64,000 bases of DNA, taken from contig OZ022498.1 in the NCBI GenBank assembly GCA_963989385.1, positions 2,735,501 through 2,799,500 of the forward strand, given 5' to 3'. This stretch comes from Ctena decussata. Lineage: Eukaryota; Mollusca; Bivalvia; Lucinida; Lucinidae. The notes beneath the pieces were generated by a model that searched no databases, was not told the DNA's origin, and saw only the letters and a list, made by a program, of their open reading frames with translations. The position numbers and the translations under genes were made by a program. Shown in pieces: positions 33,901 through 45,900 of this stretch; positions within the stretch are counted from its first letter, which is position 1; each line of letters begins with the position of its first letter.

Positions 33901-36900
33901 TTGAATTCTAACACAGTGCGCCTTTAGAGGCAATGGAAAGCGTCCGTGTTTTATTCTGCAACAATTCACTGTCTCGGAGCGCGTGAGTCTAATTGCTGAC
34001 GTCACTTGCATTACTGACGTAATTTTGTGACGTTTTGAGACGTTAGACGGTTTAACGTCTTTTTTTTTCTACCTAAACTCGCCATAAAAACGTACATTTA
34101 CCTGAGATACAGCTGAGAATATTGGCGGGAGCATGAACGCGCTGGCAGGAATGTTGGGAGAATTTGAATGAAAAGAATACTTTTCCAGCGTTTTTGAGCT
34201 TAGAATCGAAATAGTTCCGCTCTAGCATTGGATTGTTGAGTAATAATTCACTGTTTGTCGGTCACTTGTAAGTAGATATACCACTCGCGCTTCGCGCTCG
34301 TGATATGATCTACTTTATAACTGACTTCCAAACAGTGAATTATTACCCGACAATTCACTGCTAGAGCTGATCTATTTCTTAAATTAAAGACACCACGGAG
34401 TCCAATTCATCTGCCTCATACTTAGATTGTTATCTCTATATTGACAACGGAAAGCTTGTTTCTAGGCTTTATGACAAGAGGACCGACTTCAATTTTCCCG
34501 TAGTTAACTTTCCAGTTTTGAGCAGTAATATCCCTTCGGCACCTGCATACGGAGTTTCCTTTTCTCAGCTAGTCCGCTATGCTAGAGCCTGTTTCTAATA
34601 CCATGACTTTGTTGAAACAGGGAGGCTGCTCACCCGTAAACTGTTGACACATGGTTATCAGAAAACAAAGCTTGTGTCGACAGTTAAAAGTTTTATGGGA
34701 GACACCATGACCTCATTGATCCCTACCATGTGGCCGTTTCTACACTAGTTTCCGATTTGATGGCCTCAGCCGAAGATTAGTTAAGCTTTCAAATACCGGA
34801 CTTTCTGTTTCACTGATTTTTTTCTACTGATACATAGATATGGCGTGTGTATTATAATAGGCGGGTGATGCTTACTACTCGCGAGCACCTGATCACACCT
34901 CAATTTCGGGGTCCATATCTGTGTATCCTAAATATTCCGGAATTGTCAATGTTTAAAGGTCTTTCGAGTTCGGACTTACGATTTGGGTACTTTGACCGCT
35001 TTCATTTAGCACTGTCATGCAACGCCGTTACAGAGGCGGCGTCGGCTTTTTTAAAGTGGTCAAGCCACTGGGACGACGAATACGTTTCCTAATTGGCGCA
35101 GGCATTAGGGGAAGATCACGAGACGGGGTACTCCCCTAGTCGTTAGAAGATTTCGTGGGGTCACCCCACGAGAAAAATTTTGGGTTCAGAACGCCTGTAG
35201 ATGCGATTTTATTGCATCTTGAATGCGTGTTTGGTTTAGATTTTTTGTCAGTTTTGCAGGGAATATTTCTGGGAATTGGACTGTCCAAGCTTACAAAGCC
35301 ACAACTATTCTGACACCTCAGTGAGTCCCGCCAGGCGGTGCTAAATGCAACGGTTAAGCCTGATACAGATATCACCGCTATAGCTGTAATTTTTAGCTCA
35401 CCTGAGCCAGCCCGGGGGAGCTTATAGGATGGGAAGGTTCCGTCGTCCGTCGTCCGTCCACACTTTTAAAACGACTTCTCCTCTGAAACCACGGGGCCGA
35501 TTGTAACAAAATTTCATGTGGAGCCTCTATGGGGCGGAGGAAAGAAAAGTTGTTCAAACGGTCCTGATCACATGACAAACCTGGCCGCCACGCCCATATA
35601 TGCTAAAAACCTTGAAAAATCTTCTCCAGACAATTGTCAGGAATAAAACACCTACTGGGGCCAAGCACCCCGCCCCATAATAGAGGTGATAACACTGGGC
35701 TCCTCAAAGTTTGCTCCAGATCACTGGTCACTGGTCAAAAGGGAAAAAAATGGTTTAATTTGATATCAGGTTACATATAGAAGTTCCCTAAAAGTGGGAG
35801 AAATAGTCCAAACTTCATGACAGAAAAAATTCAACTTTTAAGTAGTGATCTGAAGTCGATTTTGAGCAGCCTAGTATGCTTATCGGGTCATAAAACGGGT
35901 GTAAAGAGTTTGCACTCAGAAAATAACCGGAAACCACGATTTATTGACATTTTTTTCTCAACAGTAAAAGGGACAAATACATAATGCGACTAAAGCCGTG
36001 TTCATGTGCACTTTTAGCACCCGGGGGGCAAATCTGCATCCGGATGCAAATTTGCAGCAGGGGGCTAATTTGCACTCCTTGTGAAGCGTTCATAAGTTGT
36101 GTCCATACGTATCTGGATTTGAAATTAAACTTAACACAAGTTACTCAGTTTTGAGGAGAAATTCGCTGTGCTAGATGTTTAGAATCGCCAGTTTAAAAAG
36201 ATATCGGAGCGCAAGAACGATGCAGACTTCAGCTGGTTTAGCTGCTGCTGCTGCAGTGCTGAGTAAATGCCAATTGAAAGAAACCGCGTAGTCAATAGTG
36301 GTGGACGACTATAGTGCTTGGGACTTACACTGATGATCAGTGGCGGAACGATTTCCGCATGTCAAGGGCTCTTTTGACAATCTGTGTGACAGACTGCGAG
36401 GACAGCTCTAACGGGATGCGCGGGCATACGTAGTTCTTTCAGTTGCGCTTCTCTGTTTACACTGTGTATCAGATAATTCGAAGCCCCTCTCTTTCATTAC
36501 CTTGGAAATATTCTTATAGACACCGCAGCATCGTCCAATTCGTTTTTGCATCGTAACATCGTTACAGATGTCCAACAAGGCATCTATTGCCTCGTCGTCC
36601 CAGCCGATTTCACGTTTACGATGTTGACGGGTGGACATCTTGCTTAAGAATGACCAAAATCGTAGTCTCATAAAATCATGCAAATCTGTTTTGATGTCTG
36701 GTCGGCCATAAATGACCGTCTGATTTTCAATTTGATAAAGGGAACTTTTATAATTTATTTTGTTTCGGATTATACAGGATCATAATAAAAAGGCCAAATC
36801 CTAGATCTAAATGTATACTGATAACACATTTTGCGTTCATGTGCACAATTTGCACCCGGGGGCAAATATGCACCGGGTGCAAATAAATTTGTACCACCTC

Positions 36901-39900
36901 GAAAGTAGGGTCAAATTTGCACCCGGGGACAAATTTGAACCCGGGTGCTTTTTTTTTTAAAGCACCGTTCACGTGGCCCAAAATGCACCCAGGGTGCAAA
37001 TTTGAATCCCCGGTGTATTTTTGCACCCGGGTGCAAAAACGTGCATATGAACACGGCTTTAGACTCTTACGTCGCATGCGTCAAGTTGCTAGCGACGTTA
37101 CATAACATGTTTTAGTGACGTTGTGGTCCTTCTTGCTTACGAACCCATTTTCTTTATTTAGAACTGAAATATTAGTCAAATTTGAAATGCCCTGTTGTGA
37201 AAAAGATGTTGCTGATGAGAGAAGTTTCTCATCTGGACTGAATGCCCATCTTGAATATGCGAAAGTGGGAGTTTACAGGCCCGGATCCAGACCGACACAT
37301 ACTGGTGGGGCTCTGGATAACTGGTGGGGCTGGGAGGTGCTAGACATATTCGGTAAGGGGCAGAGGGCGGGGAAGTGGGAAGTGGGGCTTGAAAATTATT
37401 ATGACATAATTAGAGATCAATTTGATGAAAATTTTTCATAATGACTTGTTTGCCTTGAAATATATGTTGTGATAATCTCATAAGAATCTCCTCGGCGAGG
37501 CGATTCTAATGTGATGTCACAACATATATATTTAATAACCAGGCCTAAGTGGCGGGGCTGAGGCCTCAAAGCCCACCCGCTGGATCTGGAGCTGGAGAAT
37601 ATAAGAATATTATTAGTGTCCATGTAGGCTAAGAAAATCTCACCGAGGAGTAGGAATTTCGATTGGCGACGAGGCTTTCCGAGGTCCTGATTGAAAAACC
37701 GACCGCAAAGGTGAGCTTTATCTAACCTTTATGGACTGGCTCTTGATGGATTATTTTTTCCTACTTTTAGAGAATTTATGACCACAAATCGTACTAAACA
37801 TTAAGACAAAAAAAAAAACAACTGTTTAACCAGTTGTCTGAAGAGAAGTGTGTTTGTCAGGGCTTAGAATAGAGTAGGCGTAAACATAGTTTGCACATTG
37901 AAAATAGAAGGAAAACACGATTTGATAACTATTTTTTCTTGCAGAAGACAAAAACAAAATGAAGCCTAGCCACTTACGTCGCGAGCGTTAAGTTGCAAAC
38001 GGCGCTGCATTACAGCATGAAGTGACGTCATTAACATTTTAGTGAAGTCAAAATCTCTGATCTGCATGTTCATTTTCTACAATTAAAATGGAAATATTAG
38101 CCGATCATTGAACAATTTCTACTGCTTAGGAAAGAAAGATGTTGCTGACGAGGGATAGAAGTTTTATTTTATGAGCTGAGAGCCTATTTTGATCATTCGC
38201 AAGTGGGAGAAAGACATTTCCCACACTTTCACATATACAAGACAGGGGCGTAGCGAGGGGCAATTAAACAGTACGCACATTCATGTTTTATACTCGTTGA
38301 GGGCAATAATAGGGGATTAAACCGCTGAGATATTTCAAATTTTCGTGTCTGTTGGCAGTTAGTATTAAAATTATGCCCAATTAACAACATTTCAGCTTGA
38401 AAATACGCAGGTGTGTGTTGAAATTTTGTCAATTTGACAAAATTTCAATACGCACCTGCGTATTTGCGTATAGGTAGCTACGCCCTTGCAAGATAGGCTT
38501 TCAGCTCATCTGTAGAGGATCTACACGAGTCGTCATTCATATGAAATTCATGAAACGAGCCTTCGGCGACTTTCATAAATTTCATATGAAATGTCCACGA
38601 GGTACATGTAAGATTCTGTTTATCCTATGAAATTGGGATTTTTTGCCTTAAAAATGAGCATTATTTCAATAAGAAAACGCATTCTTGACACGGACAATGT
38701 CAATGACGTTACGTGTACGTGCGCCAAAGTGTTATTACACGTGTGTACATGCGATTTTTATGACACGACGTTATCCACTGAATAACAGCGACGTCATATG
38801 ATAAAAGATACTTCCATTTTTCGTTAGCAACATTTTTCTTACATTTAGCAACTGGACATTTTGACCAATATTGCAATTTTAAATTAAGAAAATGCACATG
38901 AAATCAATTACGACGACATAGCAGATCATACGTCTTGTCGTCCCTAAATTTTACTGACGTCACTTTACGCGTGCGACGTATGCGGCTTAGCTGCATTTTC
39001 TTCCGCCCTTTGTGAGAAGAAAAGTGTGGGTCCTGATCAATAGTCTGGCTTCGTCTACACTGTTTGCACAGGCAAAAAAAAAAAAAAAAAAAAAAGAGTA
39101 AAAAAGAGTATAGATACAGTTAAAAATACTCACTACATGCTTCGGTCCTTTGACAAGTGAAATATACAAGGCTGAAAGAAAAATAAAGATGTTAGGGTCA
39201 AGCCAGGTAAATTCGGACAGCAGGTAAATTCGGACAGTGACATTGCTTCCTTTATATGTAAGTTGTCTGGAAGTAAAACAAAAATAACTGGGCAAACAGT
39301 AAAAATCCTGATTAGACGGCTCATTATGAGCCGTTTCATCTGGATTTTCAGTGTTTGCAATGGTATGTCCGAATTTACCTGCTCTCCGAATGTACCTGAC
39401 TTCACCCAAATATATTTCATTTATCCAAACTAAACAACACAAGAACCAAACTCGCGTTTGATGTGTCCAACGTTCTTTCCAACATGACGTTAACTTTTTC
39501 CCATTGAGCATAAGGAGCAGCGTCATGTGAACATGTTGCTTACGTTGCGTTGTATAAATTTCGCAGCTTGATGACGTAGGATGTAAAGGTTAATTTCTGT
39601 CTAAGTCGACCTCAATGTAGTTCCATGGGAAACGTCGCAGTATCCACACATTTTCATTGTATAGGTCAGACTCGAAATAATTTTTCCTTGCCGGTAAATT
39701 ATATCTGATTAAGACTTGCTGTCGGGCGGATACGAATATTAATTAACTCTGGCTTCGCCGTCGTGAATCAATATTTCGTGATCTGCCCACAACATCATGT
39801 GCTTATCTTTCTCAAATTTAACATCAAGTAAACGCTTTCCATATTGAGCGTATCGGAAGCGATATACATGTAGTATGAAAAGGACAAGGTGAGCTAAGGG

Positions 39901-42900
39901 CGGTTTTCGGCCTGTTCTTAGCTTTTGATAATTTACAGACTCTAACAGAATAAAACCTAAGAGTTGAACAAATATCTTATTTCGTCTTTCAAAAAGAACG
40001 GTTTAAATACGCCAGAGGTTCGAAGATTTTCGATGACATTTTTGTCTCTGAAAGCTTCCAAAATGGGTCTTCTCCTAAAAGATCCATTAGGACCTGGCCC
40101 CTCATGAGGAATGGGCAAAACGAAATGGGTAGAGTCACTTCTTCCGAAAGGGTACCCGACCAACCACATTATTTATGTGTACTCCAACGTGATTCAAGGA
40201 CAATGCACATATGGGTGATGCCATATCCTTCCCAGCAGGCATACAAACTTGAATCAACTTGAAATCAAAGTTAACGCCATGAAGTTCAATCAACGATGAT
40301 CAGGGGCAAATAATTTCTCAGTTATATGCTCCTTTGTTGATTCATTGTTGAATCACCGTTTTGTGCCCAGTGAGATCATTCCTATGGTGTCCATGACCTT
40401 TAGGATTAGCAGTTCCTTGGCACTGGTCAGGAGTAGTATCACGCTATGTAATCACGTGACCTATCTGTACAGCGACAATTGCTTTCTTGGTAACCAAACT
40501 GCTTTCTTGGGACGATTTCAGGAGAAAGGCGTTTGCACCATGTGAGTATTTTGAAGAATTCCTTCTCTAATGCAGCCAGATAGATAAAAGCTCTTACATC
40601 AATAAATACACCATTAATGTCGGTTATTACAGCATAGATGTCTTTTTGGTTGGATGGAAAAGAAATGAGAATATGGCAGTTAAACGGGTTTGAATAAGCC
40701 TTTTACCATGATTGTAGTACGAAAATAATTAACAAAAATAATTATCTACAATAACGACGAAAACGACCGCGGAAGGTTTGTGTATGGTGCGAAAAAAGTG
40801 CACTTTCCAAACTGAATACTGTTTTACTTGACTAGCTGAATATTCTATGAGAAAAATGGCATTTTCCGTCTACTTAAATGAGCTGCTTTCTTTCTATAGC
40901 ATGAAACAAAATAAATCCAACTGCACTGCTTTTTTGGTTTAAAGGGGTCTGTCACTGCAACTACAGGGTGACCAAAAATAATTAAAATAAAGCAGAATAA
41001 ACTGCAAAATACCTGAGATTTACAGACTACAGTGCTAAATATTGCTTTAAGTGTAATAGTACAGCATGACATGCGATGATGCGTATGTTAGTGCATATGT
41101 TTATGGAATTTCAACCATACCTCAAAGCTCAAGTCGAGAAGAGGTGCAGTTATATTGATTGTTCTTAATATTCTCAGGACGATACAGTAGTCTACAGTCT
41201 TACACTGTGATACATCGTTTCACGAAAAGCACAACAGTTGACTGAATGTAATACCTACAAAGCAGTTCATCACAACAGAAAGCAGTGCATTAAACAAAAT
41301 AATGCAAAACGGCCCCTGTTCTTTTCATGTGATAAAGAACATTATTTCTTACAAAACATCAGCATAAATAAAGTATAATACATCTGTAAACATTCAAATA
41401 TAGCATAATGAATCGAGAGAAAACACAAATATTTGAGATGAAAACAAACAGGAGCACAAGGCCCATGCTGATTTCTTCAGATTGTAGCTTAAATACCCTG
41501 TGTAACGACTAGCACTATTATTAATTGATACTACTGCTCGATGTAAACATTTCAATTTTGATATATCTAGACAAGAAATAAATGATTTTACTGTTACAAA
41601 GAAGCGCGTGGTCATCGGTTTCCTTTCCAAGAAAGCAGTTTGGTTACCAAGAAAGCAATTGTCGCTGTACAGTTATGTCACGTGGTTACCTAGTGTGAGT
41701 ATGGTCAGACGATTGTGCTGTGTAGCTTTCGGTGCCGGAGCATCCTATTAATTTGGACAATAGTAGGAGAAGAGCCTGCTGTGCTTGCAGCAGATGCAAA
41801 TTGGGATTTTTCGTGGTTTTTTTCTCTTTTTTTTTTTTTTGTTAGTCTCCTTTAACCAATCCATTCCTTTTCTCATAATAGACGGAAACACGTCTCAGAA
41901 AGCCGTTTAACCCCAGAAAACCAAACCTTGGCATCGATAAAAGAGAGATACTCAGCATTGAGCTTTTCATTGCGAATACTGGACTGCAATGGTAGACAGT
42001 GTATGCCCTCGCAGACAGTAATTAATATGGAAAAAGCAAAATAACCCAACAAAGTGAATTGTGTGCCCAGCAAAGACTCAGATCAGCCTGAGCAACCGCC
42101 CAGTCTGATCAGAGTCTTCGCTGCTCGCACCAAGGTAGCTTAGATTCTAAACTACCCTTAAACCACAGAACAAAGACTCTGATCAAACTGAGAGTCTGCC
42201 GAGGCAGATCAGAGTCTTCCCTGGGTGCACATGCCACTTTGTTGGTTTTGCCGTGTCGTGGCTTAAATACATAATACTTACAAATAGTGGACACAGGTAC
42301 TGGTTCCAAATGTCCCACATCTAAAGTGAACTCGGGCTAGCTGGGAACACTCACCCTCAAAGGTGCAGGTTTGTCTGAAACGAAGAACGTACTCAATATC
42401 TCAAAGTCGAAGTTCATCCCAAACTACTGATATCTCAAAGTCAATTTTCTGGTCCCAGAAAATTGACTTTGAGATATCAGTAGTTTGAGATAACAGGAGA
42501 TGAAATGTAAATAAAAATAGGGAATATGGGCGAACTATATTCGTTGATATAAGAGGTATCGGTATTCGAGGTATCGAGAGTTGACTGAACTTAGGAAAGA
42601 TAATCCCCCAACACTCTTTACGAGTATATATCTGCTGTCTGTTTGTCGAGCTATCTCTTAAAGGTTTTTTTGTCTCTCACTGAAAAGGCATAAATGAAAA
42701 TTGCAAAGAAGTGCTAAATAGAAAGAAAGAAAAAAAATCAGACCGTGGCACTATTAATGCACTTATGAGGCTGGTTTTCATGGGCATAATGGATCAAACC
42801 CAAAAGTGTCAGTGCCTATATATATGTATAACCTGTATGTAAAGTAAAAAGATAGGCAATGATCAGGAATTAATACAATCAAATCCCACATCCCGCCCTC

Positions 42901-45900
42901 AAAACCAATAGGGAAAGAAGCACACACACACGGAAAAATTGACACAAGTTCAAGAAAGACACGCACGGTAAACCTGATGAGCAGCTCTTTTAGTCCGGCA
43001 GAAAAAGGCAGATTTCTGAGAGGACCTGGAATTAGCGTCTAAAGTTTTTTCTCTGCTGATTCTCATATATCAGACATTGCCGGACTATTTCCCAAACAGG
43101 TGGTCATTCAGCTACACTTATAAAAATACATCAACAAACCGCCAAATAACATAGACAAGTGGACATAGCACAGTGTAACATCAAGGAACCACATCAGGAT
43201 ACCACGTTTGAGCCGCGACACGAGAAAGCCAACAATGTGGTCGTGCGTCCAGCGAAGACTCAGATCAGCCTTGGCATCCGTCCAGACTCTTCGTTAAGTG
43301 CTTCAGGGTAGCTAAGGGTCTAAGCTACCTCCATGCGGACAGCCAAGACTCTGATCAGACTGGGCGGATGCCCAGGCTGATCTGAGTCTGCGCTGGGCGC
43401 ACAACCACTTTGTCGGTTTTGTCACGTCGCGGCTCATTTGTTCTATGGACTTGAAAGTGTGACTCTTCTAAAAAAAGACATTGAAAGCTTGAACAATTTT
43501 CATATCTTAAATATTCAACATTTACCTCAACGTACCGCTTTACCTATTGTTTATGACATTGTTGTTAAGTTTCAATCGTGTTCAGATGTTTGAACTTCAG
43601 AAGACAGCTTACCCTGTTTGAAAATCTCATTAGAGAAAGATTTACATGGCAACAATAAGTGTTATATCATCAAATACGCTCTTATGTCATTTTGTATAAT
43701 CGGGCTAGCCCAGGCCAGGCCAGGCCGGGCTAGAGAATAGAACATACCCTCTACACTAAAGTCACGACTGATTGGCGACGAAGTGTATACTTTCTCTTTG
43801 CCTTTGACTACTTTTCCTTCTGTGTGTATATGATTTCTGTCTGCCACAGGGAGCCCTGTCATCGTGCAACTGACACAGTGGCAACTGAGACGCAATCGTT
43901 GTAGTTTGTTTAAAACAACAACCGAAATTTCAAATACAGATTTACAGCACACTCGCATTTTGCATTTTACCGCACATGGAAAACTTGCAAAATCGGCACC
44001 TACGTTCAGTCGGGCATTTCAATAAGACTTAGTAATTTTTACTATACCACACTGATTTGCCTTGAATACAAATAACTCACGCAAAATTTCAGAGCTGAGC
44101 CATGAGAAATGAGTAAAAAGTATGCATTCAAAAAGTGTATTCTTTCTTTTGCCTTGAATATAAATAATTCACGCAAAATTTAAGACCTGAGCCACGAGAA
44201 ATGATTAAAAAATATGCATTCAAAAAGTGTATTATTTCTTTTGCCTTGAATACAGCCGTGAGAAATGAGTAAAAAATGCATTCAAAAATGTATTCTTTCC
44301 TTTGCCTTGAATACAGCCGTGAGAAATGAGTAAAAATGCATTCAAAAATGTATTCTTTCCTTTGCCTTGAATACAAATGACTCGCACGCAAAATTTCAGA
44401 CCTGAGTCATGAGAAATGAGTAAAAACTATGCATTCAAAATGTGTATTCTTTATTTTGTCTCTCAGTATATGTTTTCTTCTTAACATCAGATTCTAAGTC
44501 TTAATGTAAACATTGGGGCAGATAGGTCTGGGCAAATAGTGCAGACCCAGATCAGACTGCTCCAAAAGGAGTTGTCTGATTAGAGTTTACACGGTTTGTC
44601 ATTCCATCTGCATTTTTGGACGCATTGCTGCACTGTTCTATAACGGGAATTATTTCAGCCGCGACACGAGAAAACCAACAAAATTGTTGTGCGCCCAGCG
44701 CAGACTTAGATCAGCCTGGGCATCCGCCTTGTCTGACCAGACTCTTCGCTAGGCGCTTAAAGTGTAGCTTAGGGCCTTAGCTAGCTTCATGCGGACAGCG
44801 AAGACTCTGATCAGACTGGGCGGATGCCCAGGCTGATCTGAGTGTGTGCTGGGCGCACAACCACTTTGTTTGGTTTCTCGTGTCGCGGCTCATTTTAGCA
44901 GTCCCAAAATCTGTTGTTTTTTTTTTGCGAAAATAAAATCGGAATGAAAATACTTTTACATTCCTTTGTGAGTGGACTTAAGACTGTTAAAATTTTCAAT
45001 TTAATCATATACGCCAAACTAAACTTATTTAGGAAAAAGTAAAAGTATAAGTGTATTATGTAAACAGTTAGGGTGACAAAATGTCAATATTGTATTTGGA
45101 ACTTAAAAGATCTCTGGTTTTTGTCCGACAGATCTAAAACAATTTTATTGATAATCATTCCCTGTAGAATCTGAACAAAAACTCTTACTTAAATGTTGAC
45201 AGATTACGTGAACACGTTTTCACAGCGAAAATAAAAAAAATCCTTTATCCTTAGAATAAACCAGACTTTACTTTATGACTTTGGAATAGGATTACGTGCA
45301 AAACTGACTTATGTTTTCATATTTGGGAGATCGCCGTACACTGTAAACAAGAAATATCTTTAAAAAAAAGATATAAGACGAAGTGAAAGAAGACATATTT
45401 GAAACAAATAATAAACTTTTTTTTATTTCTGTTGAAATTGCCCATTTCCTATTTGGAATTTCAGAATTTCCCCATATATGTCTTGTACATCTCCCTATTT
45501 GGAATTTTCAGATCTCCCTACCAAAATACAAGAATTCCCTTCTTTGTTTAATCATTCTCCCTATTTGGGAAAAAGTAGAGGAAAATCTCCCTATTTGTCT
45601 TCTCAGTTGTATCACATATCTGATATTATTATTGAATAGCAGTATCCTTATGTTGGGGTTATCCACTTTGGCGAGAAACCAAACTGGTCCGTAAATTATT
45701 GACATTCTTCGGTACATTCCGATATGCTTCCGATGATACGGTACTGTATTTTACCCGGTTCAGTACAGCCGGGAGCGTAAATTTACCGGAACGGACCGGA
45801 ATGGACTGAATTACCGGAACGGACCAGTTTTCCCCTATCTTCAGTAGATATTTGTCATATTTTTTATTAGATAACTCTTATTTAATATTAATACATATTC

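Noticed and set aside
37115..37441. Plus-strand 108-codon open frame
   Set aside because: It runs across the edge of a repeat whose paralogue at 37861-38210 is not open; no domain recognised.
43662..43958. Minus-strand open frame with clustered cysteines (CHCVSC) as a further exon of the TSP1 gene
   Set aside because: No acceptor/donor pair with fitting phase was found, and exons 1 and 2 already join in phase without it.
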